DNA of 64,000 nucleotides from Ruoffia tabacinasalis. Lineage in GTDB: Bacteria; Bacillota; Bacilli; Lactobacillales; Aerococcaceae. The stretch spans positions 1-64,000 of the forward strand of contig NZ_JBHSHQ010000016.1 in the NCBI RefSeq assembly GCF_042652985.1, written 5' to 3'. How positions within the stretch are numbered: position 1 is the stretch's first letter; every line of letters starts with the position of its first letter. The translations under genes were made by a program, and so were the position numbers. Under the pieces are notes generated by a model. It made no database searches. It saw only the letters and a list, made by a program, of their open reading frames with translations, and was not told the origin of the DNA. This document shows, piece by piece, positions 33,651 through 41,960 of the stretch.

Positions 33651-34481
33651 ATGAATCTATTATTTTCAATTTCTGATAATTTTACGGAACCACTCCTTAC
33701 TACCTTATTTTCCATTAGAAATAATACAAAAGAAGAATCGTATGTTGTCTATGTACTTCAAAAAGAAGAATTAAAAGATAACAAGTTAATTCATAAATTT
33801 TGTCAGCAACTCCAAATGGAATATAAGCCTATTATTATCGGAAAGAATATATTCCAAAACGCTCCCGCTAGTGAAAGATGGCCCGAATCAATCTATTATA
33901 GATTGCTAGCCCATGAATTTCTTCCTTCAGATCTTGATAAGATTCTATATTTAGATGCTGATGTTTTGTGTATTAATGATTTATCTTTGTTATATAATCA
34001 AAATATTAATGATTATCTCTATGCAGCGTCTAGCCATACTCGTTTAGAAGTAACGGATACTATAAACCGTCTACGCTTAGGTAATCGTGAATTGAAAAGC
34101 TATTTTAATTCCGGTGTTCTACTGATGAATTTAACTTTGATTCGACAAGAAGTGAAAAGTGAAACCATCTATAATTTCATAATGGAAAATCATGACTTCT
34201 TGCTTATGCCCGATCAAGATGTACTAAATGGTCTATATGGAGACCAAATCTTACCTCTACCTGATGAATTATATAATTTTGATTCAAGATTACCTTTTCT
34301 TTATGAAATAATGAGTCAAAAAGAGATTTCCTATGATTGGATTATGGATAATACCGTTATCTTACACTTTTGTGGTAAAAATAAACCTTGGAATGAAAGT
34401 GAACGAAGTAAATTCTCTGTACTTTACAAGCATTACTACTCTCAAATGAAGCGTGTAACTAATAAAATCACCTCCAAATAA
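33651..34481 (+). CDS. Glycosyltransferase family 8 protein
   Basis: 276 aa with a GT-A fold. The metal-binding DAD is at 102-104 in ILYLDADVL, with the family segments YFNSGVLLMNL, MPDQDVLN and the C-terminal ILHFCGKNKPW. Related enzymes (GspA, galactosyl or glucosyl transferases) modify glycans or glycoproteins. It is alone between the ugp operon and jag, so the acceptor cannot be told. Confidence 0.9.
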   Translation: MNLLFSISDNFTEPLLTTLFSIRNNTKEESYVVYVLQKEELKDNKLIHKFCQQLQMEYKPIIIGKNIFQNAPASERWPESIYYRLLAHEFLPSDLDKILYLDADVLCINDLSLLYNQNINDYLYAASSHTRLEVTDTINRLRLGNRELKSYFNSGVLLMNLTLIRQEVKSETIYNFIMENHDFLLMPDQDVLNGLYGDQILPLPDELYNFDSRLPFLYEIMSQKEISYDWIMDNTVILHFCGKNKPWNESERSKFSVLYKHYYSQMKRVTNKITSK

Positions 34482-34512
34482 AAAAGCTAGGACCGAAGTC
34501 CTAGCTTTTTTG
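34480..34512. terminator. Bidirectional terminator between GT8 gene and khpB
   Basis: A 14-bp perfect stem (AAAAAAGCTAGGAC and its complement) with a CGAA loop, between convergent stops. Confidence 0.93.
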
Positions 34513-34523
34513 TGTGAATTCAC

Positions 34524-35486
34524 TTATTTATATTCTACTACTAAATAACGATTTGGTTCTTTACCTTCTGAGTGTGTTTTAATTCGATCAATTCTTGCTA
34601 AATGCGCGTGAATTTGCTTACGTTCATATGCTGGTAAAGGATCTAAGATTACGGTTTGTTTCGTCTCTAATACTTCATCTGCCGTTCGTTGAGCAATTTG
34701 TCTCAGGACATTTGCGCGACGATCACGGTAATCACCCACATTCAATAAAATAGATGTGCGGCGACGGTATAAGCTTTGGAAGTAAGTTTGCGATAAAATC
34801 TGAAGGGAATTAATGATTTTACCATGCTTACCAATAACTAAGCCTGATTTATCCGTTTCAATATTAAACATCACTTGTGAACGTGATATTTCAAACTCAA
34901 CATCAGCTTGCGCACCGTAGGATTGAATCACTTCTTGAATGTAGACTGCCACTTTCTGACTAGCCTCTTCAATTGTGATTGTCTCTTGTTGGTCATCTTC
35001 ATCTGATTTTGTTTCAGTTACTGCTTCAACATTTGCTTCTTCTTTCGCTTCTATAGTAGGTTTCGGTTGAGATTCTTTCATTTCTTCTTTAAGCGGTTCT
35101 TCAACAACAGTCTTTTCAACCACTTTCGCTTCAACCACTTCTGATTTTGGAGCAACTTTTTCTTTAGGTTGTTCTTTCACTTCAGTGATTTTAATTTCTT
35201 CGTCAACTTCAACAACCATCGGTTCGGCTTCAACGGGAGTCTCTGTTGTATCTGATTTTACTTTTTGCTCTTCTTCCAATTGTTCAGTAATTTCTGATAA
35301 TGATAACTCATTTTTCGCTGTTACTTCAACAATGGCATCTTGCTTACCAAAACCAAATAATCCTTTTTTACCTTCACTAATAACATGAATTTCTGCTTCA
35401 GAACGTGAGATGTTCAGTTCGGCTAATCCTTTTTCGATTGCTTTATCAACCGTCTCAGCTCTAACAGTTGTACTGTGTTCTAACAT
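34524..35486 (-). CDS. khpB: RNA-binding protein KhpB (Jag/EloR)
   Basis: 320 aa. The Jag N-terminal domain is at 1-55 (EGKKGLFGFGKQDA). A long Glu/Lys/Val/Pro linker fills about 56-178. A KH domain with VIGKHGKIINSLQ follows, and then an R3H domain ending NRYLVVEYK. KhpB partners KhpA in RNA binding and regulates cell elongation in streptococci. It sits in the conserved rpmH-rnpA-yidC-khpB cluster. Confidence 0.93.
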   Translation of the reverse strand: MLEHSTTVRAETVDKAIEKGLAELNISRSEAEIHVISEGKKGLFGFGKQDAIVEVTAKNELSLSEITEQLEEEQKVKSDTTETPVEAEPMVVEVDEEIKITEVKEQPKEKVAPKSEVVEAKVVEKTVVEEPLKEEMKESQPKPTIEAKEEANVEAVTETKSDEDDQQETITIEEASQKVAVYIQEVIQSYGAQADVEFEISRSQVMFNIETDKSGLVIGKHGKIINSLQILSQTYFQSLYRRRTSILLNVGDYRDRRANVLRQIAQRTADEVLETKQTVILDPLPAYERKQIHAHLARIDRIKTHSEGKEPNRYLVVEYK

Positions 35487-35507
35487 CGTATCTTCCTTTC
35501 GAGACTT

Positions 35508-36344
35508 CTATTTCTTTTTACCAGTGGCACGTCTTAATTGACGTTTTAATTCTCGTTGTTTTTCTTTTTCTGCTTCTGCTTTTGCTTCACGTTCCGCAAT
35601 AATCTTGTATGGATTATTGAAGATAAATGTTTGAGCAAGTGTAAAGGCATTTGAAATTACCCAGTATAAAGCAATTGCACTTGGTAATGTTAAACCGATC
35701 AATAAGATCATTAATGGTGAAACAAATGTCATACTTTTCGTCATCGTGTTCTGAACTGGATTGCTCTTCATTGAGAAGTAAGTTGTTGCAAACGTTAATA
35801 GTGCAGCAATGACAGGTAAGACGAAGTAAGGGTCTGGTTGACCTAAATTCATCCATAAGAAGTTACCTTGACGCAACTCTTCTGTTCTTAAGATTGCTTG
35901 ATACAGTGCCATCATTACTGGCAGTTGAATTAACATTGGTAGACATCCAGCAAATTGATTTACACCACGGTCTTGCATTAAAGCTTGTTGCTCTTCTTGC
36001 ATTGCTTCCATTGAAGCACGGTCTTTGTTAGGATATTTCGCTTTAATTGCATCTAATTCCGGTTGCAGCTCTTGTGTTTTGCGCTGTGTTTTAATTTGCA
36101 TTTGGAATAATGGTAGTAATAATGCACGAATAATAATCGTAAAGACTGCAATACCTAAAGGATAGCTACCACCAAATAAATTAGATAACCATAGAATCAG
36201 TTGAGATAAATTATAAATAATATAACGATCCCATAAACCAGTACTTTCAGCATTGACTGCCTCTTGTGTGGAACCACACGCTGTCAGAAAAACTACAAAA
36301 CCTAGTAATACTAAGACTTTGAGCCATTTATTATATTTTTTCAT
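35508..36344 (-). CDS. yidC: Membrane protein insertase YidC
   Basis: 278 aa lipoprotein-type YidC: signal with lipobox LTAC (Cys23), then five membrane helices and a basic tail ending RRATGKKK. YidC2-type boxes are NQFAGCLPMLIQLPVMMALYQ and LPSAIALYWVISN. It inserts membrane proteins alone or with SecYEG. It lies 9 bp after rnpA. Confidence 0.95.
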   Translation of the reverse strand: MKKYNKWLKVLVLLGFVVFLTACGSTQEAVNAESTGLWDRYIIYNLSQLILWLSNLFGGSYPLGIAVFTIIIRALLLPLFQMQIKTQRKTQELQPELDAIKAKYPNKDRASMEAMQEEQQALMQDRGVNQFAGCLPMLIQLPVMMALYQAILRTEELRQGNFLWMNLGQPDPYFVLPVIAALLTFATTYFSMKSNPVQNTMTKSMTFVSPLMILLIGLTLPSAIALYWVISNAFTLAQTFIFNNPYKIIAEREAKAEAEKEKQRELKRQLRRATGKKK

Positions 36345-36353
36345 TGACGCCTC

Positions 36354-36719
36354 CTACTTTTTATTTATTATTGGATTCTTTTTATCAAGAATCCCCGCTA
36401 TATTCATAACGTGAATAATCGAGCTTTTTACTTCGTTGAAAGTCTTTGTTTGAATATCTTTTCGTGCGATCAAAAGAAAATCGATATCTGATTGTATCGC
36501 AGGCTCTAATTCTAACAAAGCTTGTCGAATGTAGCGCTTAACTTGATTTCTTTCAACCGCATTCCCAATCTTCTTACCAACCGATAATCCGACACGAAAA
36601 TGCGCTTGTTCAGGTTTCGGATAAACATAAAGCACTAACTGCCGATTGGCTACGGATTCCCCTTCACGAAATGCCCGTTGAAACTCATATTCTTTTTTTA
36701 CACGATATTCTTTTCTCAC
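36354..36719 (-). CDS. rnpA: Ribonuclease P protein component
   Basis: 121 aa, GTG start. The RNR motif region is VGNAVERNQVKRYIRQAL in variant form (GNAVERNQVKR), and GESVANRQLVLYV lies in the N half. It binds the RNase P RNA for tRNA 5' processing. The upstream -10 TATAAT (minus strand 36764-36769) suggests its own promoter in addition to readthrough from rpmH. Confidence 0.95.
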   Translation of the reverse strand: MRKEYRVKKEYEFQRAFREGESVANRQLVLYVYPKPEQAHFRVGLSVGKKIGNAVERNQVKRYIRQALLELEPAIQSDIDFLLIARKDIQTKTFNEVKSSIIHVMNIAGILDKKNPIINKK

Positions 36720-36822
36720 AAACTTCCCTCATTCATCTAAATTCTTGACATTCACTGTCTTTCATTATAGCGAATTTTCTACTAAAAGAAAAACGGTTTC
36801 TGTCGATTCATCTATATTAATA

Positions 36823-36881
36823 CAAAAAAACAAGCATTCATCTAATCCAACGATCTTTTCGCGAAATTAGATGAATGCTTG
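36823..36881 (-). terminator. rpmH terminator
   Basis: A 16-bp perfect stem (36831-36846 with 36866-36881) followed by eight T on the minus strand. It separates rpmH from rnpA. Confidence 0.9.
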
Positions 36882-36899
36882 CAATAAATATCATTATTA

Positions 36900-37037
36900 C
36901 TATGCTGATATTTTCTTACGTCCTTTTAGACGACGTCTTTTTAAAACATTACGGCCGTTTTTAGTACTCATTCTCTTACGGAATCCATGTACTCTACTAC
37001 GTTTACGTTTCTTTGGTTGATAAGTTCTTTTTGTCAT
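36900..37037 (-). CDS. rpmH: 50S ribosomal protein L34
   Basis: 45 aa: begins MTKRTYQPKKRKRSRVHGFR and ends GRKKISA, the invariant L34 sequence with one extra Thr after Met. The AGGAGGTG ribosome site is eight bases before the ATG. It is first gene of the leftward cluster beside the origin. Confidence 0.97.
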   Translation of the reverse strand: MTKRTYQPKKRKRSRVHGFRKRMSTKNGRNVLKRRRLKGRKKISA

Positions 37038-37079
37038 GGTATACACCTCCTAAATGCAATATGTGTACAATACTCAAAT

Positions 37080-37108
37080 ATTTTATAGAAGTAAGGGAAG
37101 ATTGTCAA
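37080..37108 (-). promoter_or_regulatory. rpmH promoter
   Basis: Minus-strand consensus TTGACA (37103-37108), 17 bp, TAAAAT (37080-37085). Confidence 0.85.
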
Positions 37109-37199
37109 GTTATTAATTAATTATTTTTCCAAATAACTTTTATCCGCTTTTATTTTACGATATACATTTTAACATAAAATCTAAAACTTATAAACAAAC

Positions 37200-37500
37200 T
37201 TATCCACAGCATATTTTCTCTTGTGCATAAGTTAATTTTTATTTTTTTTTATCCACAAGTTCTTCTTTGACTTATGAACATATCAACAAGCTGTTTATTC
37301 TGTGTATAATTTCACTCCGTTTTAGTGCATAACTTTCTAGAATGTGATAAGATAGGCAAGTGTTGAGTCTGACTTATCCACAGCTAGATGTTGATAACTC
37401 ATTTTGAATTCACTTATGCACAGTTCTTTTTGACCTGTTGATAACTCAAATGTGCATGAGTGCATAACTTGTTTTTGTTTTTATAGCTTGTGGAAAACTC
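37200..37500. other. oriC part 1: DnaA-box cluster upstream of dnaA
   Basis: Perfect TTATCCACA boxes lie at 37200-37208, 37249-37257 and 37374-37382. One-mismatch boxes (TTATGCACA or TTATACACA, either strand) lie at 37222-37230, 37301-37309 and 37414-37422. TTATCAACA-type boxes on the minus strand lie at 37389-37397 and 37436-37444. The 536-bp rpmH-dnaA gap is otherwise AT-rich and holds only the two promoters. This corresponds to the incA/incB part of the Bacillus bipartite origin. Confidence 0.92.
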
Positions 37501-37515
37501 ATAATATGCTAAAAT
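37488..37515 (+). promoter_or_regulatory. dnaA promoter
   Basis: TTGTGG (37488-37493), 16 bp, TAAAAT (37510-37515). The -35 overlaps a weak DnaA-box-like TGTGGAAAA, consistent with autoregulation. Confidence 0.6.
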
Positions 37516-37574
37516 TATTTTACTTATAATTTATGGTGAAATTTGTTTTCGGTAATTGAGAGGAATTGAATCTA

Positions 37575-38912
37575 ATGGAAGAAAAAGAAAAATTTTGGAG
37601 GGATTGCCAGCACTATATAAGTGAACGCCTGTCCGATCAATCATTCGATAATTGGGTTGCACCAGTCTATCCAACTCGGATTGGAGATCAGACAATCACT
37701 TTAGCTGTACCAAATGCTCTAACCAAAAACTATTGGGAAAGACATCTATCTGGTTACGTCATTCAGTTTAGTCTTGAAGTGTATGGTTTAGAATATACGC
37801 CGACTTTTGTAATCGTACCCGAAGATCAACGTGAATCGAATCAGGCTAAGAAAGTCGTACCTGAGGTCGAAGATACAGGTGACTTCTCAGAATCACAGTT
37901 AAACCCAAATTACGTGTTTGAGACATTTGTTATCGGTGAAGGTAATAAGATGGCTAATGGAGCGGCTTTAGCAGTCGTTGATTCGCCAGGTAAAACCTAC
38001 AATCCTCTATTAATATATGGAGGCGTTGGTTTAGGTAAAACTCACTTAATGCAAGCAATTGGTAATGAGATCAAACGTAAGCAACCCTCAGCAAGAATAA
38101 AATACTCTACCAGTGAATCTTTCATGAATGACTTTATTACAGCGATTCGTGATGGGTCACAAGCAGAGTTTAGAAGTATGTACCGTGAAATTGATGTTCT
38201 ATTAATAGATGACATTCAGTTTTTATCTAAGAAAGATAAGACTCAAGAAGAGTTTTTCCATACATTTAATGAGCTTTATAATAATAATAAGCAAATTGTT
38301 CTAACGAGTGACCGCTTACCAAATAACATTACGAATTTGGAAGAACGTCTAATAAGCCGCTTTAAATGGGGCTTATCAACGGACATTACTCCACCTGATT
38401 TGGAGACACGTATTGCGATTCTTCGCAAAAAAGCGTCGAGTGAGCAATTAGATGTGAGCCCTGATACATTAACGTATATCGCCAATAACGTCGATACTAA
38501 CATTCGTGAATTAGAAGGTGCCTTAGTGCGTGTAATCGCCTATGCAGCGATTCAAGGAAAAGAAATTGATACCGAGCTTGCTGCTTCAGCTTTACATAAT
38601 ATCATTAATAAAGGTGAAGCTAAGCCACTGACACCCGATGAAGTCATAGAATATGTCAGTCGCTATTATCAGATTACGCCTGAAGACATTCGTGGTAAAA
38701 AACGAACTAAAAATATTGTCTTCCCGCGCCAAGTAGCGATGTATCTAACACGTGAGTTAACGGAAATGTCTTTCCCTAAAATCGGAGAAGACTTTGGAAA
38801 TAAAAACCATACAACCGTCATTCACGCCTATGATAAAATCACTGATGAGATTGAAACTGACATTCAATTGAAGAATGAGATCAATCAATTGAAGCAAAGA
38901 CTTCAAAGATAA
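37575..38912 (+). CDS. dnaA: Chromosomal replication initiator protein DnaA
   Basis: 445 aa from ATG 37575. A TTG three codons upstream lies one base from the AGGA and is less likely. Domain I covers 1-75. The AAA+ domain has Walker A GGVGLGKT at 149-156 and Walker B LLIDDIQFL. Domain IV ends with the DnaA-box-reading helix GNKNHTTVIHAYDKI. It binds the boxes on both sides and opens the duplex. Confidence 0.98.
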   Translation: MEEKEKFWRDCQHYISERLSDQSFDNWVAPVYPTRIGDQTITLAVPNALTKNYWERHLSGYVIQFSLEVYGLEYTPTFVIVPEDQRESNQAKKVVPEVEDTGDFSESQLNPNYVFETFVIGEGNKMANGAALAVVDSPGKTYNPLLIYGGVGLGKTHLMQAIGNEIKRKQPSARIKYSTSESFMNDFITAIRDGSQAEFRSMYREIDVLLIDDIQFLSKKDKTQEEFFHTFNELYNNNKQIVLTSDRLPNNITNLEERLISRFKWGLSTDITPPDLETRIAILRKKASSEQLDVSPDTLTYIANNVDTNIRELEGALVRVIAYAAIQGKEIDTELAASALHNIINKGEAKPLTPDEVIEYVSRYYQITPEDIRGKKRTKNIVFPRQVAMYLTRELTEMSFPKIGEDFGNKNHTTVIHAYDKITDEIETDIQLKNEINQLKQRLQR

Positions 38913-38922
38913 CTTATTAACA

Positions 38923-39062
38923 TGTGTATAACTTGTGACTGAAATCTAGACTTATGCACATGTCGACGAACAAGCATTTTGGCTTACATTCACGCATCAA
39001 AGTTGATTATGCACAGAATTAACAGCCCCTACTACTACTATTACTTATTTATTAATATATAA
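38923..39062 (+). other. oriC part 2: basal unwinding system (DnaA boxes, DnaA-trios, AT-rich DUE)
   Basis: Downstream of dnaA are box variants TTATACACA (minus strand, 38923-38931), TTATGCACA (38952-38960) and TTATGCACA (39007-39015). A CCCC block (39026-39029) follows, then CTACTACTACTATTACTT at 39029-39046. Its complement read 3' to 5' is GAT-GAT-GAT-GAT-AAT-GAA, the DnaA-trio repeat. A stretch of pure A/T (39047-39073) follows. This order (boxes, GC block, trios, AT-rich) is the known Bacillus basal unwinding system. Confidence 0.88.
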
Positions 39063-39084
39063 TATATATATAAGGAGTGACGAT

Positions 39085-40233
39085 ATGAAATTTACTATTG
39101 GAAGAGCAGCTTTTACTGCACAATTGATTGATGTATCTCGAGCAATTCCCTCGAAAGCAACAATCCCTATTTTAACTGGTATTAAAATTACAGCGACAAA
39201 AGAAGGTATTACTTTAATAGGTTCTGATGCTGAGATATCTATTGAGAGTTTCTTATCAGTACAAGACGATTCATTAGGTTTAGTCATTGAAGAAACTGGT
39301 AGTATCGTTGTAACAGCTAGAATTTTTAACGATATTGTACGTAAACTACCTACAACTAAAGTGACGATCGAAACAAATGAGCAATTCATATTAACAGCTA
39401 CTTCAGGAGAAGCGATTTTCTCATTGAACGGTACAGATGGACAATCATACCCTCGCTTACCTGAGATTGAATCCGATCGTAAGATCAACTTACCAACGGT
39501 ATTATTTAAAGAATTAATTAGTCAAACTATCTTCTCTGCATCAAACCAAGAAAGTCGTCCTGTTTTAACAGGTGTTCACTTAATGATGAATGAAGGTCAT
39601 ATAACAGGAGTGGCTACAGATAGTCATAGACTAAGTCGCCGCCAAATCCCAGTTGAATTTACAACGGATCAAGCAAACTTTGAAGCTATCACCATTCCTA
39701 AGAAGACATTGAATGAATTAGAACGGATTGTTCAAGATGATCAAATGATTGAAATGATTGTGACAGAACAACAAGTTATCTTTTTAATTGATAATTTAAC
39801 AATCTATTCTCGTTTACTTGAAGGGAATTATCCTGATACAGATCGTTTATTACCTTCATCACATACGACTGAAATTGTCTTAAACGCAGATCAATTCCTA
39901 CATGCGATTGACCGTGCAAGTCTAATGTCACATCAAGGTAAAAATAACGTCGTTCAATTAGACATTACGGATGACAACATTGATTTATCTGTTCAAGGAA
40001 GCAGTTTAGGTTCCGCGAATGAATCAATCAGTGCCAAATCAACCACAGGTGAACCAATTAAAATTTCATTTAACCCTGATTATATGAAAGATGCTTTACG
40101 CTCATTTAGTGGTGTCGACATTAATGTTGGCTTTACTTCAAGTGTCCGTCCTTTATTAATTTCGGCTCTCGAGAAAAGTGAAACACCTAACAATGAATTA
40201 CTGCAATTATTAACACCAATTCGTACGCACTAA
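39085..40233 (+). CDS. dnaN: DNA polymerase III beta sliding clamp
   Basis: 382 aa, three clamp folds, beginning MKFTIGRAAFTAQLIDVSRA and ending with the conserved LLQLLTPIRTH. AAGGAG is eight bases before the ATG, immediately after the DUE. Confidence 0.97.
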   Translation: MKFTIGRAAFTAQLIDVSRAIPSKATIPILTGIKITATKEGITLIGSDAEISIESFLSVQDDSLGLVIEETGSIVVTARIFNDIVRKLPTTKVTIETNEQFILTATSGEAIFSLNGTDGQSYPRLPEIESDRKINLPTVLFKELISQTIFSASNQESRPVLTGVHLMMNEGHITGVATDSHRLSRRQIPVEFTTDQANFEAITIPKKTLNELERIVQDDQMIEMIVTEQQVIFLIDNLTIYSRLLEGNYPDTDRLLPSSHTTEIVLNADQFLHAIDRASLMSHQGKNNVVQLDITDDNIDLSVQGSSLGSANESISAKSTTGEPIKISFNPDYMKDALRSFSGVDINVGFTSSVRPLLISALEKSETPNNELLQLLTPIRTH

Positions 40234-40242
40234 TTTTGAAAT

Positions 40243-40296
40243 GAAACTCCTGTCTTATCTAGCCCAAGCGGTTAGTAAGATTAGGAGTTTTTTTAT
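40243..40296 (+). terminator. dnaN terminator
   Basis: AAACTCCT and AGGAGTTT arms with an inner TCTTA/TAAGA pairing, then seven T. Confidence 0.85.
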
Positions 40297-40302
40297 ATTA
40301 AG

Positions 40303-40331
40303 TTGTCTGAAACGAGCAACTAAGTTATAAT
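40303..40331 (+). promoter_or_regulatory. Promoter in the dnaN-yaaA gap
   Basis: TTGTCT (40303-40308), 17 bp, TATAAT (40326-40331). It would start RNA near 40338, just ahead of the long inverted repeat at 40356-40399. Confidence 0.65.
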
Positions 40332-40355
40332 GAACTGTTGCGAAAATAAGTAGTT

Positions 40356-40399
40356 TCGCTTAGAAAAGTTATCACCATGTGCATAACTTTTCTAAGCGA
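40356..40399. repeat. 17-bp perfect inverted repeat enclosing a DnaA-box variant
   Basis: TCGCTTAGAAAAGTTAT (40356-40372) and its exact complement (40383-40399) flank a 10-base loop. TGTGCATAA (40378-40386), a one-mismatch DnaA box, spans the loop and right arm. There is no T tract, so it is not a plain terminator. The rest of the 375-bp dnaN-yaaA gap is AT-rich with smaller inverted repeats (AGCTTTT/AAAAGCT near 40490-40515) and no open frame. Confidence 0.75.
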
Positions 40400-40544
40400 G
40401 AAGAATTATTTTAAAATTAGTTGCCAAACCAGTCATTTTCCATAAATACAAAAAATAGCCGGTTTTGGGTAAATGTTAAAAAATAAGCTTTTCTACCTAA
40501 TAATGTATTTAAAAGCTAAAATGACGTAAAAATAGCTATTAAAT

Positions 40545-40573
40545 TTGATGTTTAGGCGATTTAAAGGTATAAT
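40545..40573 (+). promoter_or_regulatory. Promoter of yaaA-recF-gyrB-gyrA
   Basis: TTGATG (40545-40550), 17 bp, TATAAT (40568-40573), about 35 bp before yaaA. Confidence 0.75.
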
Positions 40574-40608
40574 ATAAGAGAATAAATATGCTGATTGGGT
40601 GATAAAAA

Positions 40609-40836
40609 ATGGATGAACGTGTAATAGAAATTACGACGGAGTATGTAACTTTAGGTCAAGTTTTAAAAATTACTGATATTATCCAAAGTGGTGGAATGGC
40701 AAAATGGTATTTAAGTGAATATTTTGTCTATGTAAATGATGAAGAGGAACAACGCCGTGGACGTAAATTACGCGAAGGCGATGTCATCGAATTCCCTCAC
40801 GAGGAAGTAAAAGTATTCATTAAAAATAGAGATTAA
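40609..40836 (+). CDS. yaaA: S4-domain RNA-binding protein YaaA
   Basis: 75 aa. The S4-like fold has YVTLGQVLKITDIIQSGGMAKWYL and RGRKLREGDVIEFP. It is conserved between dnaN and recF in Firmicutes and linked to ribosome assembly. Its TAA shares a base with the recF ATG. Confidence 0.92.
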   Translation: MDERVIEITTEYVTLGQVLKITDIIQSGGMAKWYLSEYFVYVNDEEEQRRGRKLREGDVIEFPHEEVKVFIKNRD

Positions 40837-41957
40837 TGAAAGTAAAGCAACTACAACTAAAAAATTATCGTAATTATGAATTGCTTGACTTAACATTTAA
40901 TGACGGCTTAACGATTTTAACTGGTGAAAATGCCCAAGGAAAAACCAATCTCCTTGAGGCGATTTTTTTGTTATCCATGGCAAAAAGTCATCGGACCAAC
41001 CATGATAATGAGTTAATTCGATGGGGGGAATCTTACGCTCAAGTTGAAGCGATGATTGAAACTAAAAATTATGACTTTCCTTTGTCACTGTCTTTTGGCC
41101 CTAAAGGTAAAATTGCTAAGGTAAACCATATTGAACAAGCAAAGCTAAGTCATTTTATTGGAAAATTAAATGTCGTCTTATTCGCACCGGAGGATCTTCA
41201 GTTAATCAAAGGTTCTCCTAGTTTGAGACGCAAATTTTTAGATTCTGAGTTGGGTCAATCCCATCCAGTTTATCTACAAGCACTTCTTGATTACAATCGC
41301 ATTTTAAAGCAGCGCAATCGCTATTTAAAAGAGAATGGCTACAAAAAACAATTTGATCAAGTTTATTTTGATGTGATTACGGACCAACTTATCGAAAAAG
41401 CGGTTGAAATCATTACTTATCGAATTGAATTTGTAGAAGCTCTTGATGAACTTGCTCGTCCTATTCATAAATCACTTTCAAATCAACGGGATATTTTGAG
41501 TTTGGAATATAAGAGCAGTACATCGAAGTTAGATTATGAGCAATTAGATACACTTGACCAACAATTCCATCGTTTATATGAAAATTCTCTAGAAAGAGAA
41601 AAAGAACGGGGCGTTACCGCTTATGGGCCCCATCGTGATGATTTTTATTTTGCATTGAATGAAAAAGATGCGCAAAACTTCGCATCGCAAGGACAGCAAA
41701 GAACAATTGTCCTATCTTTGAAGTTAGCTGAGATTGAATGGCTAAATAATCGGATTGGAGAATATCCAATTTTACTATTGGATGATGTCTTATCTGAATT
41801 AGATGATAATCGACAACATATATTAATGAGCCAGATTGAAGGGAAAGTTCAAACATTCCTAACAACAGCAACGATTAAAGGGTTAAATCTTACACAATTA
41901 GAACATGCGCAAATCTTGTATGTTGAAGATGGGCAGATTACCGAAGAAGGAGAGTAG
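40836..41957 (+). CDS. recF: DNA replication/repair protein RecF
   Basis: 373 aa SMC-like ATPase: Walker A GENAQGKT at 30-37, signature FASQGQQRTIVLSLKLAE, Walker B PILLLDDVLSELDD. It loads RecA at gaps and has a role near the fork. It overlaps yaaA by one base and lies 3 bp before gyrB. Confidence 0.96.
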   Translation: MKVKQLQLKNYRNYELLDLTFNDGLTILTGENAQGKTNLLEAIFLLSMAKSHRTNHDNELIRWGESYAQVEAMIETKNYDFPLSLSFGPKGKIAKVNHIEQAKLSHFIGKLNVVLFAPEDLQLIKGSPSLRRKFLDSELGQSHPVYLQALLDYNRILKQRNRYLKENGYKKQFDQVYFDVITDQLIEKAVEIITYRIEFVEALDELARPIHKSLSNQRDILSLEYKSSTSKLDYEQLDTLDQQFHRLYENSLEREKERGVTAYGPHRDDFYFALNEKDAQNFASQGQQRTIVLSLKLAEIEWLNNRIGEYPILLLDDVLSELDDNRQHILMSQIEGKVQTFLTTATIKGLNLTQLEHAQILYVEDGQITEEGE

Positions 41958-41960
41958 AAC

